The notes beneath the pieces are model-generated. The model was not told the DNA's origin. It worked only from the letters and a program-made list of their open reading frames with translations, and searched no databases. Both the position numbers and the translations under genes were made by a program. From Clavelina lepadiformis (lineage: Eukaryota; Chordata; Ascidiacea; Aplousobranchia; Clavelinidae): a stretch of 64,000 bases of DNA. The stretch covers positions 21,576,001 to 21,640,000 of the forward strand of contig NC_135242.1 in the NCBI RefSeq assembly GCF_947623445.1, in the 5' to 3' direction. This document shows positions 1 through 11,900 of the stretch, piece after piece; the first letter of the stretch is position 1; each line of letters opens with the position of its first letter.

Positions 1-3000
1 ATTTCGCTTGCTCTTGCTATAGTGTAGTTTCCAAGACTTACATGACCATCAATTATCTAGTGCAAAAAATTTAAAATTCTAAATAACAGGTTACATTTTA
101 AAATACTTTTTTACACATGCATTCATTCACTTCGAGTTGTTCGCAGCAGATATTTAGTTTGATAATATGAAGTATCAAATAAACTTGTCCGCCAGGTGAA
201 GCTCTTATTAACCATTGACAATCCATTTCTTCACCAAACGTTTCCAGGATTGGTTTAAATGGGTAGGGATACGTCGGGGCGTGTATCATAACTCCATCGT
301 TTGACATATGTTGATACATGCAAACTAAACATTAAAAGTTTTAAGTCTTTGTACATGTCTATTTATTTGTCTTATATAGCCTAGATATAACCGGTATAGT
401 TTATCAAAGCGTTTAGCTACATTTAGGTTTTCTTGCCAAAAGTCCATCCTTAATTATTCATACTATGCCTGGTCGCAATTAACCAATGTACTTTTTTAAT
501 CGTTAAAGCTTATGTGGTTATGTGAAATAAAATGTTTGAAAATTTAGAAGCGTGCCAAGAATCACTATTGTGTCACTCTTTGATGCTACATAATACTATG
601 CATACACACATAATTTTAAAAAAACGAACATTATTGGGCTGCTAATTATAAAGCTCACCATTATTTCGAGTGATTCGAAAACCTCTGCTTGCCACACTCT
701 CATCAGTGTGGTATTGGACAAAAATATGACCCATGTTGTAGTCAACTTCAAACGTTCTTGTAACATTGCCAGAAAGTTTTGCAAGCAAGCTTCGATCCTG
801 ACGATACAGCTAGAAAACAAGTGAACTGCGAAAATGCAAATTGTTTTCGCATTTGATACAGCAATTTTAGTTAAAATAAATAGGTTTGTAAACTTATCTT
901 GAGCCTTCAAGAAATTGAAATAATCAACCACACATATCGATATAAACTATCATCATCATCATTTATGCTAATTCAAAAGTAAAATATAAAACTGAAAGGA
1001 AAAGTTTGGCTCAGTTAAACAAAAATTGGTTCAGTCTAACTAGCTTTTACCGTAACAAAATCACAGCAACTTTCAGTATCAACTTCCACTTTTACTTTCA
1101 GTCCAAAATTTGCCTGACCTTGGAGATCATACAAACAATCAAATTCATGATTTATCTGATCTGGGTAACCAGGCGAAGTTGACACTGTTTCCGCAGTTCC
1201 ATAGGTGGGTAACCAATGATGGCAGTTTTCTAAAAAGAAGAAAACGACTTAATCGGATAAGCAGCACTATTTGGGAAACATTAAGTGTGTGTCGTACACC
1301 GCCACCCGTCTGTTATTTTATGTTTTGCTTTAAGATGTTAATGTCTATGTGAAGTAATTATGATGTAATTGGCATGGACTTCTTTTGTGTGTGTCGTGCA
1401 TTTAGAGAAGGACAGATTACGTTGAATACATTCGTGATTACAGCATATAGGTTACTACTCTCGTTTTTGTTTTTTGATTAAAAGCCGAATGTGAAGCTGG
1501 ACTGGACACACCCTTCAATGAGTCCGATAATCCGGACTTGTAGAAATTCGTCGGGGTTCTACATGTATCAAATCTCAGATACGTCACACATGCATTTCAG
1601 CAACAGGGAACAAAAGTATGCATGCATATAAATCTTTCACTGAAGCAAAAACACATTCAATAACCATGATATATGATCACCATCATATACACATTCATAA
1701 GCCAATAGCAGCTTAAACATTCATTTAGTACTCAAGAATCTTTTGTTCACTACAATGCTGAAATTACAAGAAGTAAAGTCAAGTTATCAAGTTGAAACAA
1801 CTTTTTCAAATCTCTCACCATCTGTAGGACGAGGAAATATCTCATTATTGCAGTCATACACAGACCAGAATAGTGGCGTCCCTGCTGATACCATATCAGG
1901 AATACGTCGGAGCCATTTTTGAGGATAGCAGGTACCACCTTTCGGTGAACAACTTACAGGTATTAGGCTGAAAAGCAAGGGAAGGTTGATTTGCTGCTAG
2001 CTAACTGTTTTAGTTTTGCGGTTGATTTTCAACAATAACGTACGGCGGGCATATGTAACGCATATGCGTTCTGTTTCATAGGTGAGTACTTTTTCTCGTG
2101 AATACAAGCTTTTTTATTATAGATTAGTTACATACTGCGCTGGAGAGAAGGCTGCCAACATTGCATAGTTTATTTGTTTACCTGTCACACGTCCAATGAT
2201 CTTCAACAAAACCAAGTATAGAATCAAAATCGATGCATCTCAAATTCATAAAATGCTTGTCATGTACTGAACGAATGCAAGTCTTATATTCCTCATCTAG
2301 AGTTGAATTATGTTGTAGACAGGTCTTCTTAAAAAGGGCACTACCGTTTCTTTCTGCATCGAAAAAAATAACGCCTTATTTACAAAATCGAAATAGCAAC
2401 ATGTTTATGCTCATATAAATTTTAAAGTTTTGAATTATTGTTTTTCAACATTTCTTTTTCCGTATTGCATGTTATTGTAAAGAAAGTGTTATATGAAAAT
2501 TGCTATGTTACTAATTTCCTTGGTTTGACTTGTATTGTTTCCGTCTTCTTTGCTCTATGTCTATGCATTTAAACGCAATCGGCAACAAAGTTGAATTTGG
2601 TCGAAGCAATTGTTTAACGCTTTCTTTCCAACAAGTAGCGGTGTTGCGTTCTGCAGCTTTTCTAAAAGATAACTACTGTATAGTTAATAAGTTCTGATGT
2701 TTAGCATATAATTTTAATTCTGAGCCGGGTGTGGACACATGTTATTTTATATATATATAGATGTTGAACGTAAAATTTGCCCATTTTTGAAACAAGAGAG
2801 CTTTTGTAGGAAAATTACAACTCTTTTTATCGAATCACTGAAGATGTTTCTTACACCCTGTTTCAAATATAATTCAAAAATTTCTTTTTTCTAAAGTTTT
2901 GCATTTTGCTTAATTCTATCTTAGTTTTCCAACAGCACCAGTTTCACCCTTTTTTAAATATTGGCTTACACTTTAAAGCAATCGTTTCAAAGAGCTCCAA

Positions 3001-3732
3001 GAAAAATCCTAAACACTATAATTGTACAGAAACTATGTAACACTTAACTGTAATAGTTAAGGCCAGGCTAAACAATAATGATTAATACGTTAAACAGTTC
3101 AAACAAAACTTTTTTTAAATGATGTTTAAAAGCTGGTAAAAATAAGACGTACGTTTCATTATAGTGTATTAAAAGTACAATATCTACCCGCATATTTCGT
3201 CTTCAGTTTTCTTAAACCATTTTGCGTCGAGAACCACAAAATCTACGATCGACTGCCAAGATTTATACATGTCTCCAACCTATAATTAAATTGGAGCTTT
3301 CTTGAAAACCAGTTTCGCTGCAAGAGTTGCTAATGATGTTTGCCAAAACATACAGTGCGTTTTTGCACAAAAAATATTCCATTATCTAACCTGGCTTGAA
3401 AAGCAATCAACCATTTTTGGTCTCAGCTTTCGAGTTCGGTAAGCAATGTTCTTTCGTCGTCTTCTTACAAGTTGTTGAAAACGACAGGCTATGATTAAAC
3501 TAACGAAATGTTATGTCATATTCTTGCACTTTGCAAGAAACGTTAAAAACTTATACACTTAATTGCTGAAAAAGTCTATAACGTTTTAACTTGAAGAATA
3601 TGGTTTAAAATACATTGTGATGAAACATGATATTGCATGCTGATACAAATAAACCATATATTGCTTACCGTAACAAGTTGCAAGATAATGCGTCAAAATA
3701 ATTGCAACAAGAATCCATTTAACAAGCTTCAT
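1..3732 (-). CDS. M1A: secreted multi-CUB protein, 5' exons (3' part beyond window)
   Basis: Minus-strand gene starting with ATG at 3732-3730. Exon 1 (3669-3732) encodes a signal peptide, MKLVKWILVAIILTHYLAT. Further exons are 3391-3488, 3188-3279, about 2525-2661, 2182-2353, 1819-1967, 1051-1229 (CUB1a), 659-809 (CUB1b), 131-324 (CUB2a) and 1-56 (start of CUB2b, cut by the window edge). Exons 2-6 form the cysteine-rich N-terminal region of this family. CUB1 shows CCDFVT at the phase-0 intron. CUB2b begins IIDG. The product should be extracellular, and its ligand is unknown. Exon 4 is odd: at the place where M3A has a GT donor, the sequence reads CCAAG/GAAATT, and the nearby GT sites give the wrong phase. 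The gene may therefore be defective or use unusual splicing. The same feature is in M1C. Confidence 0.75.
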
Positions 3733-4772
3733 TTTCGATCTTCAGTTTTGGTCACGAAACAGCTTGAAGTGATAAATATAACTTTCACTGCGCGATCACC
3801 GCTTTGAATGCAGCGCCTTCTTCAATCATGAGTAAGGCTGCAGCTTAACCCAGTTGTTCAACATGTAAAGGATGTCGCGCTAAAGGGCTTTGTGTATTTT
3901 TGGTATCGTGGGTGATTTCCAACCGGAAAATTATAGCCAAATATTGGGATCAATCAATTTCGTAGCTTTTGAAATTGATGTCAATTATTTCCGACTATAG
4001 TGACCTATAAAATAAAACAATTTCTAGCGATAACTATTAATTATCAATTGATTAACCTATGATATTAAATCTTATTGATTGGTAATAGCACACTTTGTGG
4101 TTTCTAAAAGAGATTACAATTTCCGCTATTGCTGTTTTATTTTTACAAGACTTTAAAGATGTAAATGTCAAGATAATGCCTATAGCTAATTAAAATCATC
4201 TATATAAAAATGAAATCGTTTCCTTCCAAACTCCTAAACTGATGTGTTAAAAAAATGTATGTAACTTGATAAAAAAGTCAAACCAATTGAAAACTCATCT
4301 GCAAACAAAGTTCTTATATAGTTTTATTTGTTTATCAAGGCAGGAATGGGCAATCATGTGTAAATTAATCTGCAGTTCAACTAGATTTTCGAAGATTTAC
4401 TTCAACAGATACAGTATAGCAATTCAATTATTCTTCATAGGGGAATGTCTTTGTTTTACCGGCTGTTGCCTAACAATAATGCAGTCCCTCCAACAAATTG
4501 ATTTGGACATACTTGGACAATAAAATTTGAATTATTAAAGTGAAATGAAATGTTTGATATTGTATGAACATCATCAAAGATTATTTATACAGTAAAATAT
4601 TTCAACTTGGTATAACTCAAAGCAGCAGCAACGTGACAATAATCAGCTGTTAATATCTTTTCGATCAATAAAGTATAAATTTAATACGTATATGAGAATT
4701 ATAACAAACCAATTTTTTGTACTGTAACTAAATGAGCATTTTCAATAAGCAAAACATCATCATATTCTTAAC
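3733..4772. other. Intergenic: 5' flank of M1A
   Basis: AT-rich sequence between the M1A start and the last surviving exon of M2A. A TATATTTAT-like stretch lies about 45 bases upstream of the M1A ATG on the minus strand, a possible core promoter element, but weakly supported. The open frames here are short, and I see no splice-bounded exon. Confidence 0.4.
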
Positions 4773-5604
4773 CAGATGAAAAACGCGGAAATATCTCGTT
4801 ATTGCTTTGTTTCATTTGCCGACGCATTAGCGTCCTTCGAGATACAAAAGTAGATGTTCGTCGAAGCCAGTCTGGAGAATGGCAGTTACTGCCTTTCGGA
4901 GAACAGCTTCCAGGTATTGAGCTAATGTTGAAAGCAAAGTCAAAGCTAAAAATCTTTTACAAATTACATGCTTAGTTTATGATTTCGTTATCTGATCAAA
5001 TGTAAGCACAGAAAGTAAGCTTCCACGCATGAATACGTGAAAATAAATTTTCCGGGGTATATATTAACTGCAAAAACTTTTTCCTTTTTTATCAACATTT
5101 ATTTTTAATTTTGCCGGTGGTTTTCCACAAAATCAATTATGGGATAAAAGTCAATAGCTCTCGTGTTTGTTAAACGGTTTTCATGCAAAGAATTAACGCA
5201 ATACTTGTATTTAACATATAGGTTTGTATTTTGCTGCAGACAAGTTTTCCTAAAGGCAAAAATGCCCTTTCTTTCTAGATATAAACACAAAAACTAAAAT
5301 AAAGTTTTGTTCTGAAATTTTTGAGATGCCAATTGAGAAATTGGCGAGAACACCCTTCCTAGTTAGACGTTTACAAATCAATTTACATACGGAAAATTTA
5401 CAAATTTTTGGCCTTTGTCTGCATTTAAAAGCTTTCATTTCACCTTTCTCTTTGTTTTTCTTAATTTTTTTTTATTTTTCCTTGTTTTGTGCATTCGAAT
5501 GCAATCGGTAACAGAGTTGAGCTTGCTCGAATTATTTCTTTGAAACTTTCCTTCCAACAGATGACATATGTTGCAACCAGAATTTTTACTGCGTGGAATA
5601 AGGA

Positions 5605-5612
5605 GTATAGAG
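5605..5612. repeat. Target-site duplication, left (GTATAGAG)
   Basis: Eight bases directly left of the inserted element. The unoccupied paralogous site in copy C (about 56440) carries a single GTATAGAG followed by CATCAATTTT. Confidence 0.85.
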
Positions 5613-6437
5613 CGGGGTTGTTCAAATGGCGGATCGCGATCCGGATCCGGATCTTCTCAACTTTTTGTGTGGATCTTCAAATGCAGCCTCGAAAAAAAAG
5701 CTTTTTACAGTATTTTCATGTGGATACTAATTGTCAGTGTTGAAATTAATTTTTTGAATTTATAATAGCATAATTTTGCTCCCTCTCAGCATTGAAGCGT
5801 ATCGTTTTCGTTTACTCATTTACGCACCACTAACTCGACTAACTATTCTCTTGTCTTCTCTTCGCGCGTTCAACTGGTTTTCTGCACAGCGGCTGGCCGC
5901 GGCGAAACAAGAAAAACTTCTAGAAATACTTAATTTACACTAAATGTTCTTTCTTTGGTTTTACAATTATGATATATACAGGAAGCCAGATGTTTTTGCT
6001 ACAAACCTGTCAAAATCCGACCAGTTTACGACGTATAGTTTTCAAGTAATTAACGATTGAAAATGTATGTGCAGGGTCGGCCACAACCTACTTAAAATAG
6101 TAAACTCGCGAGCCCGGTTAGGATGGGGTGAACACGTGGCTGTCAATACGCAGACATTGTTTGTTGGTCGATACGCAGATATTTGTTCAATTAGAAACAC
6201 AAAGGCAAGAAAGCATTGAATATTGAACAGAAAATAAAGTTTGAGGCTGCCATTCTGTAGTACACTTCACTTTTGACTTTTACAAAGTTATTATTATGTT
6301 GTAGGGTACATTTTCATGAATAAAGCATCATAAAAATTAAAGCATGTCCAATATATTTACTACTCGTATTTAGTGGATCATCATGTTGTCAGGTTTGGTT
6401 GTGCTGGATCATGGCAGAAATCATTTGAACACCCCTG
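5613..6437. mobile_element. Non-autonomous hAT-like DNA transposon (825 bp)
   Basis: Present in copy A and absent at the same position in copy C, so both ends are exact. The left end reads CGGGGTTGTTCAAATGG. The right end, reverse-complemented, reads CAGGGGTGTTCAAATG. These are imperfect terminal inverted repeats of the CAGGGG type common in the hAT superfamily. The 8-bp target-site duplication also fits hAT. No transposase-length frame is present, so this is a deletion derivative or MITE-like element. It lies in intron 3 of the M2A pseudogene. Family assignment rests on TIR and TSD only. Confidence 0.85.
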
Positions 6438-6445
6438 GTATAAAG
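6438..6445. repeat. Target-site duplication, right (GTATAAAG)
   Basis: Right copy of the 8-bp duplication, with one mismatch to the left copy (GTATAGAG). The sequence continues CATCAATTTT as in the empty site of copy C. Confidence 0.85.
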
Positions 6446-7132
6446 CATCAATTTTCTCCACAAATATTTGCGTTTATATCTAAGTTTAGCTGGTATGTAA
6501 ATTCTCTCTTTTGTACAGTTAAAATTTAACCAATAAAGCATTTTTATAAAATAAATGTTAATTACAGCAACTATTGCGCACTCCTACTGAGAGCGTTCGA
6601 TTTCAAACTATCACAAACATTCACCGGCATCTTTCGTCTTCAGTTTTCTTGAACCATTTTGTATCAAGAACTGCAAAGTTTACAATTGATTCCCAAGAAA
6701 CAATATCTTTCCCGCCTACAAAAAATACAAAATTTCGCGACAACATTGTTTATTTTCAAAATTTCTAAAGTGTATCTGCTAAAAAACATCATCAACTTTA
6801 TTTCTTATCAACTTAAAATAATCATAGTACCTTGCTCGACAAACACTTAACCATGTTTGGTCTCAGTTTCCGAGTTCTGAAGGCTTTGTACTTTCGTCAT
6901 CTTCTCACACGTTGTTGGAACCTGCAAGCTACAATCAACCAACGTAAGTTTTCATTGCTATTTTTTTTTAAAAAAGCACTGGGAAGAACATGTTAAAAAC
7001 TTTAAAACATTCAAAAGCTTAAGAAGAAAAAGTTAAGTAAAACGATGCAATGCCATATGTAGGCTTACCATTACTAGTTGTATCATAAAACATCAAAGCA
7101 ATAGCAACAAGAATCCATTTTTCAAGATTCAT

Positions 7133-8903
7133 TTTCAATCTTTAACTAAAGGAAACTGATGGTTTATGTAAAAACCTATGTTGTTGGTTATTGCGCGATT
7201 CTTTAACGCCGACGGTTGATTTAGATCAGGCGACCTAAATACAATAACAAAATTTTTGATGTTAGATTTCATTTGCATAAAAGATACTGAACTAAATATT
7301 TCCGAATATTTTACAACTGCTCAGGTGATTTTCATTTTGCCAATTGTAGCAAATTTTAACTTGGCTACTTGGTTTATATTTAAAAGTGTTGGCCAAACAT
7401 TTTCAGCACACAAAGCGTAGAGCAATATTGCTTGCACTATATAAGTGCAACAATAAAAATTGAATTGCGACAATGAAACTACAACTTTCGCTTAAAACCA
7501 AACTTGGTGAAACAGCACTTATAATGAAAACATAAGTTATACTCGAGCTTTCAAAGCAACATAGTATTTTGCATACAACTAGTTACACTACCGCATTTAT
7601 GAAAGTACAAATCACTAAACTGGACAATAACAACAAATGGTAAATCATTAAAACTGTTTCTACTTCATGTTTATTTACCAAATACTTAAAGTGTTGAGAT
7701 ATTTCTGCTACATGTTACAATTCTCAGAACCATGCCTAGATATCCACAAATCTTTATAGTTTTGCAGAAGATTAAGTTTCACCTGCTTTTTGCTAAATTT
7801 CTGTAACTAAAACAGCTTTCGTGTCAAGCAACGGAATGCTGTTATTTGAAAATCTTATACACCTTCGCAGACCACGCACAACAGGAAACGACGTTGCAAA
7901 GTTGAAAAGAGAGGTCAGCAGGCAGGGTTCAGTTTTTACGTCATCATTTCATATGGACATGGATGAATATACAGTATATGTGTTCTTAAATATACACTAT
8001 ACAACATACGGTATATATACAGTATTTGTAAAGCATTAAGTTGAATAACGTGACTGCTTCACGATATATTTGCTAATTACTATTCAATGGGGCTAGTTCA
8101 TAAAATATGTGAATGTTATGTTAATGTCCTGTTCTCACTCCGGTTATTTTGGAGCTAAATGTTAAAAAAAAATTGAAAAAAATAATTGTGGAATTCCAAA
8201 TATTATAAAAATTGTTTAACTTAAATTATTTGCGTAAGAATTGCCATGATCACTGAAAATAGCCTTTGCCAATCACAATTCATTGCGTTTACTGAAGATT
8301 TTCTGAGTGTAGACTCTAATAGCTATTGCTCAGTACGATAGAAAAAAATCACCTCCTCTTCTCTTGTCTACATTATGTAAGTGTGTATAACACCTCAGTG
8401 GCGATAACAACCGAGTATTAAAGTTAGTTGCAAAATGCGGGCCACTTGTTGTTTGGTGTGTATGGCATTGTTTTCGTTTTGGCTGACGAAAAACCTCTCT
8501 GGGCTTGAAATGGGCAGTTTTTACCACTCGTTGATCGTCAATTAACTTAGATCCACTCTTTTTCGGTTTTCGTCTGCGTAATATAATAATATCGTCCGCT
8601 ATTCCTTTTAAAACTGAAACAGGGGTTTCTATTCTTGACAAATTTTTTTTTTACGATACGTATATATTTTGTATAATGGGAATATTTCAAGACAAATGTT
8701 CGCGATCCAAGCAAGAATAGGCTACAATTTTATGATTAGATTGTTATGTACAGTGAGTTTGTATCCTTTACGTTGAGATAAACTAAATTCAATTTTGTTT
8801 ATGAAGTAAAATAATCACTTGAAATGTTTACAGATGGATTTACGCAAGTGTATTGTTTTGAGTTGACAAATTAATTTTTGTCTACTTGTGTAAGAATTGT
8901 ATT
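7133..8903. other. Intergenic between M2A start and M3A stop
   Basis: No exon with supportable splice sites was seen. A stretch at about 8396-8560 recurs at 32813-32980 and in copy C and marks the left limit of similarity between copies A and B. A 103-codon minus-strand frame at 8330-8641 covers it, but its C-terminal part does not survive in copy B. I treat it as noncoding 3' flank of M3. Confidence 0.4.
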
Positions 8904-11900
8904 TCAAGTATCTTTCGATTTGACTTGCATTGGTAACAATGGATTGTTAGAAGGTTTTAACTTCCTGTAAGTGACTGAAAATCCACTGGAGTAAGAACGT
9001 GACTCCATGTTGTGAAGAATAGTGAGCGTGTTGGAGGTGGACGTCAGTACAACAACAGCTTTTTCCTCGTAGGCGGTAAGATATGATCCTTGGAAATTGT
9101 AGAGGAAATTGTCACCATCTAAGACCTGGAAGTATTTTAATGTTTTCGTAATCAATAAAATGTACTAAAATATTAAAGTTTCAATATTTTATTACTACCG
9201 TTTTTATAACTATTTGATTATGTTTAAAATTAGAAATTTTAAAATTAGAATAAATAAAAACAAAATGTTAAAATGATTGTAATTTTTTAATAATGTGTAA
9301 TGGTAGAACAACATAACCATTAAATCGTACAAACATCGGAAAACTAAGCTTGCAAAACAAATCAACGCAAGAATTAACCTAATGTGATAGGAATGAGACT
9401 AATCGTTAAATTTAGTCAGTTTAGATTTAAACTCATGCAAGCAATACATTTTTTAATCATAGTCTGGCTATGTTTTTGCTTGGTCTTTAAGTTGGTGAGC
9501 TTAAGCTTACTTGTATACGAGCAAAAAAGTGGAGATGGATAAAAATGTATATTTGAATTCGGGATTCTGGTGAAGTCAGAAAGTTGTACCGACAATTGAC
9601 TTCTTCAGGTGTCCTTCTATTGAGAAATGAAATCGTCTTGTACTTGGATCTTGCAGTAAGCTCCCGGCTACAAACTAATTTATGATAATTGAACATTGTT
9701 AAAAACTTAAGTGAATAGAAGGAGATTTGCATCACAGATGTAGATCACACAGAACCTTGTGTAACATTTCCAGCAAACTGGTCCAATCCATCGTTTGAAT
9801 GGAAATAAATTCGAAGAACATCTTTCGATGATATGAAACGCTGAGGTAGACTGAAATTACCTTCCAGCTTGGCAACTGTCTTCGAGTTTTCCATTACCTA
9901 ATCAAACAGTTGCCAATAAAAGACATCTTGCAAAAATGCATCTCCAAATATCCATTTAGTTATATAACTTGTAACGAAAATGAGTTTCCGTGAAGTCTAC
10001 ACATGGCGTAGTCACCTCCAAATAGCTTGTTGGACTATTGAAGTGAAGTTGTATGATGTTCAACTCAATGCGTTTGAAATTATATCCGGCCTGCAAATTC
10101 CAGAAGTTATCTTCGTCACTTTCACATCTTGATGAGTTGCACATTGTCTGAGATGAAATTATCCCTCCAAAAGCACCAGGGTCATTCCAACCGCTATTGA
10201 CCACTATATAGCAAAACAACATTGCACCTTGTACCTACTTTGAAAACTGGAAAGCACCTATAGGCTCAAAACAAGGCTTACAAAGGTCAACAGCTTTTTA
10301 ATACCTTCTTTGCATGACGCAACGAATCCTTTTGTAGCAGACAATTGACAACGATTAAGTCGTATTCTCACAACGTTTGAACTTGATACAAGGGTTAAGT
10401 TTGATCTTGATCCACTGTATTTGCCCAAACTTATCATCTGGTCGTAGACCTACAAACAAAATAGGTTTTTTAGTCGGCGTATTGTAAGAAGTACTAACAT
10501 AAATTCGGCATAAAAGCCGTTTTAATTTTAATTTCTTAATTTGCATTTTACTGATACAAAGAAAGAAGTAAATAATTCCAGAAAAGCTTTGCGATCTACC
10601 CGCAATGCAGTTGACTTCTCAAATGCGTGAAGAAACATCAAATCGACTAATAACGTTACATCGCTCATAGTGATAATAGGTTATAAAATCAAATAACAAT
10701 CGACTTACATATAAAGCTTCACGTTTTTTCTCATCTAAGTTGATGTCAAAAATCTTCAGTAAGATTTGTTTGTCGGAAGAAGTGGTGATTATCCAATCGC
10801 ATGTTTCAGATGACAGTCCAAGACTATGACTAGCTGAGAGATCTTCTATGTAACCAGGTGAAGAAAAACGTTGAAAAGAAGTGTTGGCAACCAAGACGAA
10901 ATTACATTCAGATCTCCCTAAAACATAAAGACATCTTCATTTCGATGAAAAAGAATCATATCATATTATAAGCGCTTTGCTGTTATTGACAAATGAGAAC
11001 TCACATTGTTTGTAAGTTGTCACGAAACCGCGACTAGTAGCAGAGTGAGACTTCGGTGCTGTGTAATGAAGCTGGATTGTGCTGCCGGTAGATGTCAGTC
11101 GATATGTCTTATTAACTCTATCAGCACGACCAAAATACATGTCGCCATTAAATATCTACAACAGAAAACTATGGAAATGTAAAATGTTTCAGTTAGAGTA
11201 AGATTTTAAGCTGATGGTGTTTTTGTTTTAATTCATAGAGCGTAATCGCAATATAGTTAATTTAAACAACTACTTCATTATAGAGATAGCAAGAAAGACA
11301 GAAATATTTAAATTACTTATACATAATTTAAAAAAACAGAATTACGTCGACCAAAATTTAGTAAGACTTATTCATACGTTTCTTTACCTGAACATATCCG
11401 AAGTTAGAAAAAGTTCTCAAAGTCATTCGTATCTTCTTGCCAGGTTGGGCGAGCAAAGTGTAAGTGCATCGTTGGTAAATGTTGAAAGGAAAGCTTTCGT
11501 AGTCAGGCGAGGCAAGCTTCATCGAAGCGGAACCGATGAGATTGTAAGTGACGTTGCATGGAACTGAAAATGAGAGACTTTCAATGGTCTGCTTAAAAGA
11601 AATTTATAATTTAACTTTAACACTCTTAACAAATATATATAAATGAGAGTTTTTCATTACATAAAATGCACGGTACAACAACCTAATCTTTCTCTATTTT
11701 TCCTTATCTCTTACCTTGCTTGAAAAAAGCCCGATAACCGTATCCTTTCCAGTCATGAGTACTGTAACTTATCGCTAAACGATTTTCACTCGATACATAG
11801 TTGTGAGTCTCATTGTTAAATTTTTGCAGTAGTTTTGGTCCGTCGTAGATCTATTGAAGAGAATTATTGTAAGTTATTCACCTTATTTCGACAGTTGAAG

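Larger units (their letters stand above)
4773..7132 (-). pseudogene. M2A: N-terminal-only relic of the CUB gene family
   Basis: Minus strand, ATG at 7132-7130. Exon 1 (7069-7132) encodes a signal peptide, MNLEKWILVAIALMFY. The remains of family exons 2-6 follow: exon 2 about 6850-6945, exon 3 about 6624-6716, exon 4 about 5464-5590, exon 5 about 5114-5290 and exon 6 at 4773-4921. Exon 6 keeps the IPGSCSPKG motif. No CUB exon follows before M1A begins, so the gene is truncated. Exon 2 has an in-frame TGA where paralogs have CGA. Exon 3 is one base short and exon 4 one base long relative to M1 and M3. About 49 bases spanning the exon 5 donor, still present in M2C, are missing near 5113. A hAT-like element sits in intron 3. 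The shared TGA shows that the gene was already dead before the A/C duplication. Confidence 0.8.

Noticed and set aside
4266-4523. Plus-strand 85-codon frame in the M1A 5' flank, also in copy C
   Set aside because: Short, AT-driven and without splice context. Conservation reflects the recent duplication.
5489-5765. Frames crossing the left end of the hAT-like element
   Set aside because: They cross the insertion boundary and mix host intron with element sequence.
8330-8641. Minus-strand 103-codon frame, repeated in copies B and C
   Set aside because: In copy B the downstream half is replaced by unrelated sequence, and no splice or motif support exists. Treated as M3 3' flank.
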